DNA of 10,949 nucleotides from an uncultured Clostridia bacterium (GCA_938023775.1 CALJDB010000108.1:1-10949), one strand, 5' to 3'; shown: positions 1-7,713, numbered from the stretch's first letter. Numbers and translations: made by a program. The notes: a model not told the origin generated them from the letters alone.

Positions 1-91
1 CGCCCTGTGCATGGGTAGGCGGCAGGCTAAATTCTTTCTGTGCTGTCTTGCAGGAATGGGGGCATGCCTGCTCTCTGCTTACATCAACACC

Positions 92-117
92 TTTTTTGCA
101 TTTTTTTATCTTTTTTT
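92..117. other. Three phased T-tracts (possible curved DNA)
   Basis: Three runs of T, at 92-97 (6), 101-107 (7) and 111-117 (7), are spaced 9-10 bp apart, about one helical turn. Phased A/T-tracts are known to bend DNA intrinsically. They stand out in a GC-rich window. The stretch 1-215 otherwise holds no convincing gene: the plus-strand frames there lack a ribosome binding site and overlap the lipoprotein gene antisense. A weak inverted repeat (GCAGG 50-54 with CCTGC 67-71) lies just upstream. Function is unknown. Confidence 0.4.
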
Positions 118-177
118 CAACTTTCGTTCCGCCCCGCATATCTTGTGGTTTTGCTCCGACTCCGGACAACAGTATGT

Positions 178-212
178 AGCGCGCGCCGGTTTCTGCGCGC
201 GCTTTTGGTTTT
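178..212 (+). terminator. GC hairpin with T-tracts, candidate terminator
   Basis: A perfect 9-bp stem (178-186 pairing with 195-203) has an 8-nt loop. On the plus strand it is followed by TTTT-GG-TTTT, so it reads best as a terminator for plus-strand transcription entering from the left. It also lies 13 nt beyond the stop codon of the minus-strand lipoprotein gene, but in that direction no U-tract follows. It would then act, at best, as a 3' stabilising hairpin. Confidence 0.45.
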
Positions 213-215
213 GGC

Positions 216-479
216 TCAGCGGCGTTTTCCCATGTCGGAATCCGGCATTTTTGTCTCCTTTGGCTCGTTGCCAAGGACGCCGTCTTCGTCTGTGACCTCG
301 CCGTTCTCCGGGTCGAGGCTCGGCATCGGCGTGACCGCCGGAGTCGGGCTCGCGCTGGGTGCGGCTGTGGGCATCGGCGTTGCGGTCGGCGTCGGCGTCT
401 CACTGCCGCAGCCGCTCAGCAGTGCGGCGAGCAGAGCGCAGAGCACAAGGACAGCCGCAAAGGGCTTTTTCGTTTTCAT
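216..479 (-). CDS. Small proline/threonine-rich lipoprotein, unknown function
   Basis: The predicted product is an 87-residue exported lipoprotein. It has a basic N-terminus (MKTKKP), a hydrophobic core at about 8-20 and a lipobox L-S-G-C ending at Cys24, the expected lipidation site for signal peptidase II. The mature part begins with a Thr/Pro/Ala/Ser-rich linker (about 28-56), typical of an extended wall-spanning spacer. It ends in a short acidic tail (59-82) and a basic GKRR. No enzymatic domain is visible. The ATG at 479 is chosen over an in-frame ATG 18 nt upstream because a GGAGG motif lies 11 nt before it and overlaps the earlier start. The gene is divergent from the operon starting at 596. 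It may be a complete small lipoprotein or a linker fragment left from a larger one. Export and lipidation are well supported; the role is unknown. Confidence 0.75.
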   Translation of the reverse strand: MKTKKPFAAVLVLCALLAALLSGCGSETPTPTATPMPTAAPSASPTPAVTPMPSLDPENGEVTDEDGVLGNEPKETKMPDSDMGKRR

Positions 480-560
480 CGCTCGATCATCCTCCAAAGC
501 TTTTTATTGATGTCGCTCAGCCGTAGTTTCTGCTCCGGCGCGGAAAATATACGTTTGCCC

Positions 561-589
561 TTGCTCTTTTCGGCGGAATTTTGTATAAT
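561..589 (+). promoter_or_regulatory. Sigma-A-type promoter for the four-gene operon
   Basis: A -35 element TTGCTC (561-566) and a perfect -10 element TATAAT (584-589) are separated by 17 bp. The expected transcription start, about 7 nt past the -10, falls at about 596. That is exactly the ATG of the first gene, which suggests a leaderless transcript. This was read by eye and not tested. Confidence 0.6.
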
Positions 590-595
590 TACAAT

Positions 596-1735
596 ATGTA
601 TGAATTGAAACGGAAAAAACTGACATTTCGCGGCTGGTTCCGCCTCTGCCCGGTGCGGCATTGTCTTTTGCTCGCGGGCGGGCTTTTGATCGGCGGCTAC
701 TTTGCGCTGCGCGGCTCCGCGGCGGTGATGGCGGCGGTCTGCCGCGGCTTTGTTCGACCGTGGCACCGCTTTTTCAGCCGCCTGACCTCCCCGCTGCCGT
801 TTTCAATGGCGGAGGTGCTTATCGCGCTCGCCGTGCTCGCGGCGGCGGCTTATCTCGTCGGCTTCCTCGTGCGCCTCATCCGGCGGCGCGGGGAGCGCGG
901 GCGGACGGTCTACCGCTTTTTCGTGACGGCAGCGATGGCGTTCGCCGTGGTCTACGGCGGCTTCTGCCTGCTCTGGGGCGTTTATTACTACGGCACCGAC
1001 TTTGAAGCGGCGAGCGGCGTTTCCGGCGCGCCGTCGAGCGCGGCGCAGCTGGAGACCGTCACGCGCTGGTTCACCGACCTTGCGAACGAATACGGCGAGC
1101 AGGTACAGCGGGACGAAAACGGCGAGTTTTCCGAGGACTTGGACCCCATCTTTGCCCGCTCCGCCGCGCTTTACGACGCCGTGGAGGCGGTCTTCCCCTG
1201 CCTCGCGGGCGACGATATTGCCGCAAAGCCGTTTTTCTTCTCGCGGGCGATGAGCTACATCAACTTCACGGGTTTTTTCTTCCCCTTCACGGCGGAGGCA
1301 AACATCAACGTCGACTCGCCGGCGGCGTTCGTACCCTCGACCATCGCGCACGAGATCGCGCACCAGCGCGGCGTTGCGCCGGAGGACGAGGCGAACTTCT
1401 GCGCCGTGGCGGCGTGCCTCGAAAACGGCGATGCGGTCTACTGCTACTCCGCCGCGCTGATGGCTTACGTCTATCTCGGCAACGCGCTCTACAGCGCCGA
1501 CTATGACGCTTGGGCGGAAAACTATGACCGCCTCAGCGACGGCGTGCGCGCCGATCTGCGCGCAAACAACGCCTACTGGGCGCAGTTTGAGACCCCGGTC
1601 AACACGGTTTCCGACGCGGTCTACACCGGGTTTCTGAAAAGCTACGGCCAGTCCGACGGCTTGCAGACTTACGGCAAATGCGTCGATCTGCTCATCGCAT
1701 ACTATTATAATATTGCACTGGAGGCTACCTCATGA
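596..1735 (+). CDS. DUF3810-type membrane protein with HEIAHQRG zinc-protease motif
   Basis: The protein has 379 residues from the ATG at 596. It has three likely membrane segments near the N-terminus (about 22-38, 73-93 and 104-128), then an extracytoplasmic domain carrying HEIAHQRG at 252-259. This HExxH motif is the zinc site typical of zincin metallopeptidases, and the sequence HExxHQRG followed by an acidic E-D-E-A-N-F stretch is what I recall for the DUF3810 family. Glu in 263-265 could supply the third ligand. The substrate is unknown; an envelope-facing protease or turnover role is inference. A TTG at 581 in the same frame would add five residues, but it overlaps the -10 box and cannot lie in the predicted transcript. 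No ribosome binding site precedes either start. The stop overlaps the next gene's ATG (ATGA), so the two are translationally coupled. Family call is fairly sure, activity unproven. Confidence 0.8.
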   Translation: MYELKRKKLTFRGWFRLCPVRHCLLLAGGLLIGGYFALRGSAAVMAAVCRGFVRPWHRFFSRLTSPLPFSMAEVLIALAVLAAAAYLVGFLVRLIRRRGERGRTVYRFFVTAAMAFAVVYGGFCLLWGVYYYGTDFEAASGVSGAPSSAAQLETVTRWFTDLANEYGEQVQRDENGEFSEDLDPIFARSAALYDAVEAVFPCLAGDDIAAKPFFFSRAMSYINFTGFFFPFTAEANINVDSPAAFVPSTIAHEIAHQRGVAPEDEANFCAVAACLENGDAVYCYSAALMAYVYLGNALYSADYDAWAENYDRLSDGVRADLRANNAYWAQFETPVNTVSDAVYTGFLKSYGQSDGLQTYGKCVDLLIAYYYNIALEATS

Positions 1736-2667
1736 CGATCGTGCTGCTTATCATACTGGTGCTCGCGCTGCTGCTCCTTACGGGCGGCTACGCGGCGTTT
1801 CTGCTCGGCATCGTGCGCCTGCCGCGCGAGCGCGAGCCCGATCCGGGGCGCAGCAAGTGGCTTGCGCCGTTCCGACAGGAGATTCTGGACGGCGGCGCGT
1901 GGTTCCGCGAGCAGAAGCCGGAGCGCGTCTCCATCCCCAGCTTCGACGGGCTCACGCTCACGGGCTATTTTCTCCCGGCGGAGGACGCGAAGGGCACGCT
2001 CCTGCTCGTCCACGGCTACCGCAGCGGACCGTTCACGGACTTCGGCGTCGTGTTTTCCTACTACCACGACCTCGGCTGGAACATCCTCGCCCCGTGGCAG
2101 CGCGCCCACGGCGAGAGCGAGGGGCGCTACATCACCTTCGGCGTAAGGGAGCGCTTTGACGTGCGCGACTGGGCGCGCTATCTCTGCGACCGCTTCGGTC
2201 CGGAGCACGCCATCGTGCTCGACGGCATTTCGATGGGCTGCACGAGCGTTCTGATGGCGCTCGGCACCGAGCTGCCGGGCAGCGTCCGCGGCGCGATCGC
2301 CGACTGCGGCTTCACCTCGCCGCAGGATGAGTTCGTGCATTTTCTGAAGCACCGCTGCCATCTTCCGCCCCACCCGATCATGGACGTGGCGGAGGGCTTC
2401 GCGCGTCTGCTCGCCGGCTTCGGCTTCCGCGATTATTCCACGCTGGACGCCCTGAAGGTCAGCACACTGCCGGTGCTCTTTGTCCACGGCGAGCGCGACA
2501 CCTTCGTTCTGCCGGAGTTCACGCGCCAAAACTACGCCGCCTGCCGCGGCGAAAAGCGGCTCGTCACCGTTCCAAACGCCGGGCACGGCACGAGCTATCT
2601 CTTCGGGCGCGAGGAATGCCGCACCGCGCTGGAGACCTTCCTCGGCGAGTGCGCCGCGGAAACCTGA
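1732..2667 (+). CDS. Membrane-anchored alpha/beta hydrolase (S33-like / serine aminopeptidase fold)
   Basis: The protein has 311 residues. An N-terminal hydrophobic segment (about 3-26) looks like a signal anchor, placing the catalytic domain at or outside the membrane. The hydrolase core shows a complete triad. Ser167 lies in the nucleophile elbow G-I-S-M-G (165-169). Asp256 follows the strand VLFVHGERD. His285 is in NAGHG. HGYRSG at 94-99 matches the oxyanion-hole segment. These features fit the alpha/beta-hydrolase superfamily (Hydrolase_4 / YqkD- or BAAT-like enzymes): esterases, lipases or peptidases. The substrate cannot be read from the sequence. The start is well defined: GGAGG at 1720-1724 lies 7 nt before the ATG, which overlaps the upstream stop by 4 nt. 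It is the second gene of the operon, 27 nt before the MATE gene. Confidence 0.87.
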   Translation: MTIVLLIILVLALLLLTGGYAAFLLGIVRLPREREPDPGRSKWLAPFRQEILDGGAWFREQKPERVSIPSFDGLTLTGYFLPAEDAKGTLLLVHGYRSGPFTDFGVVFSYYHDLGWNILAPWQRAHGESEGRYITFGVRERFDVRDWARYLCDRFGPEHAIVLDGISMGCTSVLMALGTELPGSVRGAIADCGFTSPQDEFVHFLKHRCHLPPHPIMDVAEGFARLLAGFGFRDYSTLDALKVSTLPVLFVHGERDTFVLPEFTRQNYAACRGEKRLVTVPNAGHGTSYLFGREECRTALETFLGECAAET

Positions 2668-2694
2668 CTTTTTAAGTAAAGGAGTCTTTTCCCC

Positions 2695-4065
2695 TTGAAG
2701 CAGCTATCGCGCGAGGAGGCGCTTTTCCGGACCGCACCGGTCGGACGGGCGATCGCGGCGCTCGCGGTGCCGACCATCCTCAGTCAGATCATCACCGTCA
2801 TTTACAACATGGCGGACACGTTTTTCATCGGGCAGCTCGGCGACCCGAATCAGGTCGCGGCGGCGACGATCGGCATGCCGCCGTTTATGATCCTGACGGC
2901 GCTCGCGAATCTTTTCGGCGTCGGCGGCGCGAGCCTCATCTCCCGCGCGCTCGGCGCGGGAGACCGCGAAAAGGCAGGGCGCGGCAGCGCGTTCTGCATC
3001 TGGGCGGCGGCGTGCGCCGCGATCGTCTATAGTCTCGCGATGCTCTTTCTTCGCCCCGTGCTGCTGCCCATTCTGGGTGCAGACGCGGCGACGGAGGGCT
3101 ATGCCTCGTCCTATCTTTTCTGGACGATCACGCTCGGCGCACTGCCGAGTGTGCTGAATCCGATGCTCGCCCACCTCGTCCGTGCGGAGGGTCATGCACG
3201 GCAGGCGAGCCTCGGCGTCGCGCTCGGCGGCGTGCTCAACATCGCGCTCGACCCGCTGTTTCTGTTCGTCTTCAACATGGACATCACCGGCGCGGCGATT
3301 GCTACGCTGCTCAGCAACTGCACGGCGATGGTCTATTTCTTCGTCTTTCTCCGCCGCATCCGCGGCGAGAGCGCGCTGCGCACCTCGCCCCGCTGCATCT
3401 CGCTCCGCGGCGGCATTCCCGGCGAGGTGCTCTCCGTCGGGCTGCCGAGCTGTCTCGTCTCCGTGATGGCGATGATCTCCAACACGGCGCTCAACCACAT
3501 CATCGCCGGCTACTCCAACGAGGCGGTCGCCGGGATGGGCATCGCGAAAAAGCTGAATATGCTCGCTTTCGCCATCGGGCAGGGCATCACGCAGGGCACG
3601 CTGCCGCTCATCGGTTATAACTACAGCTCCGGCGATCGGGCGCGCATGATGCGCGCCGTGCGCGTGCTGCTCGTCGACTGCATCGCCGTGTCCCTCGCCG
3701 TGACCGCCGTGCTCTATTTCTGCGCCGCGCCGTTCACGCGCTGCTTCATCAATAACGCCGAGACCGTCGCCCACGGGCGGACGTTCCTGCGTATCATCTG
3801 TCTCGCCTGCCCGACCTCAACGCTCATCTTCTTCGCGATGATCGTCTTTCAGGCGACGGGGCAGCGCGTGCAGCCGATCGTGCTCTCCATGCTGCGCAAG
3901 GGACTGCTGGACGTGCCGCTGATGTTTCTCTTCGACCATCTCATCGGGCTGCGCGGCATCGCGTGGGCGACCCCCGCCGCCGACATTCTCGCCCTCAGCG
4001 CCGCCGCGATGCTGCTGCCGTATTTAAAGCGCCTGCAAAAAGCGGGCGAACCGAAAGGAGTCTGA
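2695..4065 (+). CDS. MATE family multidrug/metabolite exporter
   Basis: The protein has 456 residues and is highly hydrophobic with about twelve predicted membrane helices, the usual size of the MATE (NorM/DinF/MepA-like) family. Family hallmarks are the first-helix region with MADTFFIGQLGD at 39-50 and the GVGGASLISRALGAGD stretch at 75-90. A repeat of the same architecture in the second half includes N-T-A-L-N-H-I-I-A-G-Y. MATE proteins export cationic drugs or metabolites in exchange for Na+ or H+. The specific substrate here is unknown. The start is a TTG at 2695, supported by AAAGGAG at 2678-2684 with 10 nt spacing; no nearer ATG fits the N-terminus of the family. It is the third gene of the operon and ends only 4 nt before the nuclease gene, whose ribosome binding site lies inside this gene's last codons. 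Confidence 0.92.
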   Translation: MKQLSREEALFRTAPVGRAIAALAVPTILSQIITVIYNMADTFFIGQLGDPNQVAAATIGMPPFMILTALANLFGVGGASLISRALGAGDREKAGRGSAFCIWAAACAAIVYSLAMLFLRPVLLPILGADAATEGYASSYLFWTITLGALPSVLNPMLAHLVRAEGHARQASLGVALGGVLNIALDPLFLFVFNMDITGAAIATLLSNCTAMVYFFVFLRRIRGESALRTSPRCISLRGGIPGEVLSVGLPSCLVSVMAMISNTALNHIIAGYSNEAVAGMGIAKKLNMLAFAIGQGITQGTLPLIGYNYSSGDRARMMRAVRVLLVDCIAVSLAVTAVLYFCAAPFTRCFINNAETVAHGRTFLRIICLACPTSTLIFFAMIVFQATGQRVQPIVLSMLRKGLLDVPLMFLFDHLIGLRGIAWATPAADILALSAAAMLLPYLKRLQKAGEPKGV

Positions 4066-4069
4066 TCCT

Positions 4070-5389
4070 ATGCTGAAAAAACGTTCCGCCGCGTGGCTTC
4101 TGGCGCTCGTGCTCCTGCTCTCCCTCGCGCTGCCCGCCGCGGCGGAGGAGATCACCGCCACGCCGACGGGCTCGACGGTTTTGGTGGACGGGCAGAGCGT
4201 CGTCTTCGAGGCTTACCGCATCCACGATTACAACTATTTCAAGCTCCGCGATCTTGCGCAGGCGCTGAACGGCAGTGCCGGGAGCTTTTCCGTCGGCTGG
4301 GACGGCGAAAACCGCGCGGTCAGCATCCGCAGCGGGGAAGCTTACGAGCCCGCCGGCGGCGAGCTTGCCCCCGGTGACGGCAGCGCCAAGCCCGCCGCCG
4401 AGAGTAAGGACGCCATCTATCTGAACGGCGCGGAAGCCGCCTTCTCCGCTTACAAGATCGGCGGCAGCAACTACTTCAAGCTGCGCGACGTGCTCGCCGC
4501 ACTGGACGTCTATGTCGGCTGGGACGGCGAGAAAAACCTCATCACGATCGACACGTCCCGCGGCTACGGCGATGAGAACAGATCCGCCTTTTCGTTTTCG
4601 GATGTTCCCGCCTATTCCGGCGCCGGGGCTTACACCGTCAACGGCGGAACGCCGTTTTTCACGGACGCGGACCGCGCCGGCGAGCCCCATATCGTCTATT
4701 CCCCGCTCGACAGCCTCGGACGCTGCGGGGCGGCGAGCGCGCTGCTCAGCGCGGAGCTGATGCCGACCGAGCCGCGCTCCGGCGCGCTGACGTGCAAGCC
4801 CAGCGGCTGGAACAACGCCTGCTATCCCGGACTTGTGGAGGGGAATTATCTCTATAACCGCTGCCACCTCATCGGCTATCAGCTCGGCGGCGGCGACGGC
4901 GCGGAGAACCTCATCACCGGCACGCGCGACCTGAACATGCTCGGCATGCTCCCCTACGAAACGCAGATTGCCGACCGTCTTGCGGCGGGCGGGCAGGTCC
5001 TTTACCGCGTTACACCGGTCTTTCAGGGCGACGAACTGCTCTGCCGCGGCGTGCTGCTGGAGGGGCTCTCCGCCGACGACGGCGGCGAGGCGCTGTGCTT
5101 CTGCGTTTTTCTCTATAACGCCCAGCCCGGCGTCACGCTCGACTACGCCACCGGCGAGAGTGCGCCGACCCCGCTGCTCCCCGCCCCGGACGCCGGCGAC
5201 AGCTCCGGCATCCCCGCCGGCAGCGGAGAGGGGACACACTATGTGCTGAATACGAACACCCACCGCTTCCACTACCCCGACTGCTCCAGCGCCGGCAGGA
5301 TCAGCGCGGAAAACCGTGCCGATTTCACCGGTGACCGAAGCGAGCTCATCGCCGCAGGTTACTCCCCCTGCGGAAAGTGTGATCCCTGA
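4070..5389 (+). CDS. Secreted DNA/RNA non-specific nuclease with stalk modules and C-terminal Cys/His domain
   Basis: The protein has 439 residues. A signal peptide (about 1-25, ending ALPAAA) is followed by two short copper-amine-oxidase-N-like stalk modules. The first (about 28-88) contains Y-F-K-L-R-D and VGWDGENR; the second (about 114-162) contains NYFKLRD and VGWDGEKN. The nuclease core (about 170-350) carries Y-N-R-C-H-L-I-G-Y (262-270). This corresponds to the beta-beta-alpha-metal D/NRGH-type motif, with His266 as the likely general base and Asn280 in GAENLITGTRDLN as the likely metal ligand. A Pro/Ala/Gly linker leads to a terminal module (about 389-439) with His401, Cys405, Cys434 and Cys437. 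This matches the Ada-like small metal-binding domain seen at the ends of some secreted nucleases and ComEC-like proteins. Its role could be digestion of extracellular DNA for nutrition or uptake. GAAAGGAG sits 9 nt before the ATG. It is the last gene of the operon. Confidence 0.87.
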   Translation: MLKKRSAAWLLALVLLLSLALPAAAEEITATPTGSTVLVDGQSVVFEAYRIHDYNYFKLRDLAQALNGSAGSFSVGWDGENRAVSIRSGEAYEPAGGELAPGDGSAKPAAESKDAIYLNGAEAAFSAYKIGGSNYFKLRDVLAALDVYVGWDGEKNLITIDTSRGYGDENRSAFSFSDVPAYSGAGAYTVNGGTPFFTDADRAGEPHIVYSPLDSLGRCGAASALLSAELMPTEPRSGALTCKPSGWNNACYPGLVEGNYLYNRCHLIGYQLGGGDGAENLITGTRDLNMLGMLPYETQIADRLAAGGQVLYRVTPVFQGDELLCRGVLLEGLSADDGGEALCFCVFLYNAQPGVTLDYATGESAPTPLLPAPDAGDSSGIPAGSGEGTHYVLNTNTHRFHYPDCSSAGRISAENRADFTGDRSELIAAGYSPCGKCDP

Positions 5390-5440
5390 TATTTTGTCGC
5401 CCTTACAGAGTGATAATTCAGCAGATCTTCTATTCAAACT

Positions 5441-5481
5441 GCCCGCCCGGCTTGTTCCGGGCGGGTGTTTTTTTCTTTTTT
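5441..5481 (+). terminator. Rho-independent terminator of the first operon
   Basis: A perfect 9-bp GC stem (CCCGCCCGG at 5442-5450 with its complement at 5457-5465) closes a 6-nt loop. A G-U pair extends it, and T7-C-T6 follows at 5468-5481. This is a textbook intrinsic terminator about 50 nt after the nuclease stop. Confidence 0.92.
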
Positions 5482-5508
5482 CGACCTGCATCTCATACTT
5501 TGGACGGA

Positions 5509-5537
5509 TTTACAACCCTTGCAGGGTGAGGTAATAT
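5509..5537 (+). promoter_or_regulatory. Promoter of the two-component system, with dyad in spacer
   Basis: TTTACA (5509-5514) and TAATAT (5532-5537) are separated by 17 bp. Inside the spacer is a perfect inverted repeat ACCCT-TGC-AGGGT (5515-5527), a possible operator. It is the only promoter-like pair I see between the upstream terminator and the response-regulator start. Confidence 0.45.
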
Positions 5538-5543
5538 AGAGCG

Positions 5544-5565
5544 GCGCGGTCTGGGGAGTCCGCGC
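5544..5565 (+). other. Small hairpin in the leader of the regulator gene
   Basis: GCGCGG (5544-5549) can pair with CCGCGC (5560-5565) around a 10-nt loop. It lies between the predicted transcription start and the AGAGG ribosome binding site (5581-5585). No U-tract follows, so it is not a terminator. It could be incidental in such GC-rich DNA. Confidence 0.25.
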
Positions 5566-5593
5566 GGAAATCTGTCTGGAAGAGGTAGGTCCC

Positions 5594-6319
5594 ATGCTGC
5601 TAAACTTCGCGATCGCAGAGGACGTCGCGGCGGACGCGCAGGCGCTGGGCCGCGCGCTGCAAAGCGCGGCGGCGGGGCTCTGCGAGCTGAGCCTTCGCTT
5701 TTTCGAAAGCGGCGACGCGCTGCTGCAAAGCCCCGCGCCGACGGAATATGACGCCGTATTTCTCGATATTCTCATGCCCGGGATAAACGGGGTCGAGACG
5801 GCGCAGCGCCTGCGCGAGCTCTCGCCGCGCCTCCCGCTTATCTTCATCACCGCCTCCGGCGATTATATCTGGCAGGCGCTCCCGGTCCATCCCTTTGACT
5901 ATCTTCTCAAGCCCTACACGGATGCCGCCATTGCGAAGCTGCTGGGCGATCTGCTGCGTGTCTCGCAGCATGTCGAGCGCGAGATCGAGGTGCGCCGCGA
6001 CCGAAAGAGCCTTCGCATTCCGCTCGACCGCGTCGAGTATATCGCGGCGCAGAACCACACGGTCTCCGTCATGACCGACGAGGGCGAATACCGCGCCGCG
6101 GCGAAGTTTTCCCAGCTTCAGGAGGACCTCTGCGAAGAACCGCGCTTCCTCGCCTGCAACCGGGGCGTGATCGTCAATATGGACCGCGTCCTGCGCTTCG
6201 GAGAGGACAGCATCGAAATGCTCTGCGGAAAGAGCTTTCCTGTCCGCCAGCGCGACAAAAAGCGCCTGTTCGCCGCCTTTACGCAATACCAGTTCCGCCG
6301 CATGCGGAAGGAAGTCTGA
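5594..6319 (+). CDS. LytTR-family response regulator
   Basis: The protein has 241 residues in two domains. The receiver domain (about 1-120) has acidic residues Glu9/Asp10, the phosphoacceptor Asp58 in AVFLDI followed by MPGINGVE, the switch Thr86 and the conserved Lys106 in LLKPY. The C-terminal LytTR DNA-binding domain (about 130-236) shows R-I-P-L-D-R-V-E-Y-I and FLACNRGVIVNMDRV, both typical of AgrA/LytR-type regulators. Such regulators bind pairs of 9-bp direct repeats about 21 bp apart, usually just upstream of target promoters. AGAGG at 5581-5585 is 8 nt before the ATG. The gene is followed after a 20-nt gap by its sensor kinase, so the two form a two-component system. Targets are not shown by the sequence alone; surface or secretion genes nearby are candidates. 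Confidence 0.93.
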   Translation: MLLNFAIAEDVAADAQALGRALQSAAAGLCELSLRFFESGDALLQSPAPTEYDAVFLDILMPGINGVETAQRLRELSPRLPLIFITASGDYIWQALPVHPFDYLLKPYTDAAIAKLLGDLLRVSQHVEREIEVRRDRKSLRIPLDRVEYIAAQNHTVSVMTDEGEYRAAAKFSQLQEDLCEEPRFLACNRGVIVNMDRVLRFGEDSIEMLCGKSFPVRQRDKKRLFAAFTQYQFRRMRKEV

Positions 6320-6339
6320 TCCGAGGGAGGAAAAACGTG

Positions 6340-7632
6340 ATGGACCCGGAGCTTTTTTGGCGTTACCTGCTCGATTTTGCCACCCTTTATCCCGGCGCTG
6401 TGCTCTGCTTTGTGCCGGCGCTGGAATTTCTGCGCACGCCGCGGCGGACGCTTCCGCTCGCCGCCGCCGTGCTCACGGCGCTCATCGTCGCCGACGCGGC
6501 GCTCTGCGCCTGTTTCCGTTGGAACAGCAACCACTTCATGCTCGCGGAGCTTGCGATCGTCTTTTTCCTCTACCGCCGCCTTTTCGCACCGAAATTCTCG
6601 CGCCGGCGCGCGGCGTTCTCGTTTTTAACCGGGGTCTGGCTCGTGGAGGTCAGCGTTCTGCTCGCCCTGATCTTCAATGCGCGTGCGGAGCTCGGCAACA
6701 CCCTGCCGGTCTGCCTGCCCTCCACGGCGCTGCTCGCCCTTGCTCTTGCAGCGGCACTCGGCGCGGTCTACTGCCTCACCGCGGCACGGTGGATTGCGCG
6801 GCTGCTCCGCGCGTTTCCCGCCGAGCGCATCTGGCGCGTTGCGTGGCTTCCGCTCGCGCTGTGCACCGTGTGCTATGTGTTCTTTCTCCCGCGCGACCCG
6901 TCCATCGTGCTGTGTGAGCGTGTTCAGTCGGTCGCCGTGCTGGCGGTGCTCGTTTCGCTCCTTCTCGTGTTTTTGCTGCTTTATGCGCTTTACTGCGGCG
7001 GGCATGAGTATCTGGCGCGGCTGAAGCTCACGCAGGAGAATCATCTGCTCGCCATGGAGAGCCAGCGCTATCAGGAGCTGCGCGCCTACGTGGAGCAAAC
7101 GCGCGTGCTGCGCCATGACTTCCGCCAGCATCTGCACGTGATCTGCGGTCTCGCCGAAACGGGGCGGCTGGAGGAGCTGAAGGACTATCTGCGCCAATAC
7201 GAGGGCGAGCTCTCCGCGCCGCGGTCGACAATCTGCGCCAACGCCGCGCTGGACGCCATCGCGGGGCACTACGAGCTGCTCTCCCGCCGCGCCCACATCC
7301 CCGTCAAGTGGCAGATCGCACTGCCGGAAACGCTGCCGCTGCCGGAGGAGGAGCTTTGCATGATGCTGGGAAATCTGCTGGAGAACGCGCTGCGCGCGAG
7401 CGAATCGCTGCCGGAGGAGGAACGGCGAATCGACGTCGGCGCCCAGATGCCGAGCCCTGCCATGCTGGCGCTCAGCGTGGAAAACACCTATGACCCGCGC
7501 CCCGGCGCCACCCCCGCCGGCGAGGGCATCGGTCTCGCCTCCGTCAAAGCCGTCGTGCAGAGATATGGCGGCGGGATGACCGTGGAAACCGACGGCGGCG
7601 TCTTCCGCGTCAACATTCTTCTGAGCTTTTGA
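6340..7632 (+). CDS. GHKL-domain sensor histidine kinase (AgrC-like class)
   Basis: The protein has 430 residues from the ATG at 6340; a GTG one codon earlier at 6337 is an alternative. GAGGGAGG ends 9 nt before the ATG and 6 nt before the GTG. The N-terminal half (about 12-220) holds six or seven hydrophobic segments and no large outside domain, as in AgrC-type kinases that sense small or membrane-located signals. A helical linker leads to VLRHDFRQHLHV, where His259 is the likely phosphoacceptor. The ATPase part has the N-box GNLLENAL (Asn345, Asn349) and the G-box G-E-G-I-G-L (394-399). These define a GHKL/HATPase_c_5 kinase. It would phosphorylate the LytTR regulator encoded just upstream. 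No AgrB processing enzyme or peptide precursor is present in the window, so the signal is unknown. Confidence 0.92.
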   Translation: MDPELFWRYLLDFATLYPGAVLCFVPALEFLRTPRRTLPLAAAVLTALIVADAALCACFRWNSNHFMLAELAIVFFLYRRLFAPKFSRRRAAFSFLTGVWLVEVSVLLALIFNARAELGNTLPVCLPSTALLALALAAALGAVYCLTAARWIARLLRAFPAERIWRVAWLPLALCTVCYVFFLPRDPSIVLCERVQSVAVLAVLVSLLLVFLLLYALYCGGHEYLARLKLTQENHLLAMESQRYQELRAYVEQTRVLRHDFRQHLHVICGLAETGRLEELKDYLRQYEGELSAPRSTICANAALDAIAGHYELLSRRAHIPVKWQIALPETLPLPEEELCMMLGNLLENALRASESLPEEERRIDVGAQMPSPAMLALSVENTYDPRPGATPAGEGIGLASVKAVVQRYGGGMTVETDGGVFRVNILLSF

Positions 7633-7647
7633 ATAAACCCCTCACCC

Positions 7648-7705
7648 CGCGCGCCAAGCGGCGCGGATCCGATGCGATTCACGCAGTTTGGCGCGCGTTT
7701 TGCGC
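7648..7705. repeat. Intergenic repeat, copy 1 (hairpin plus conserved core)
   Basis: Positions 7648-7689 align without gaps to 9033-9074, with 36 of 42 positions identical. The first 17 nt of the core (7667-7683) are identical to 9052-9068. Similarity continues weakly to 7705. The left part folds as CGCGCC-AAGC-GGCGCG (7650-7665). The copy lies just after the kinase stop and just before the promoter of the next gene. Both copies have the same orientation. Confidence 0.7.
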
Positions 7706-7713
7706 TTCTTTGA

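Noticed and set aside
40..510. 156-residue plus-strand frame across the lipoprotein gene
   Set aside because: It has no ribosome binding site and low-complexity Val/Gly/Ser content that simply mirrors the lipoprotein's Thr/Pro linker. The opposite strand has a signal peptide, lipobox and ribosome binding site.
1705..2586. 293-residue minus-strand frame opposite the hydrolase gene
   Set aside because: It is an antisense shadow; the plus strand has a complete catalytic triad and a well-placed ribosome binding site.
2704..3774. 356-residue minus-strand frame opposite the MATE gene
   Set aside because: Its composition (Asp/Arg/His/Ala-rich) is typical of the antisense of a membrane protein in GC-rich DNA. 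It has no motif and no ribosome binding site.
3995..5491. 498-residue minus-strand open frame opposite the nuclease gene
   Set aside because: It runs through the terminator hairpin, has no ribosome binding site and is Ala/Gly/Arg/Val-rich as expected of antisense frames in GC-rich genes. The plus strand encodes recognisable domains.
5390..5593. Peptide pheromone gene (AgrD-like) for the GHKL/LytTR pair
   Set aside because: The gap holds only a terminator, a promoter and a small hairpin. No short frame with a ribosome binding site and pheromone-like features was found, and no AgrB-like enzyme is present.
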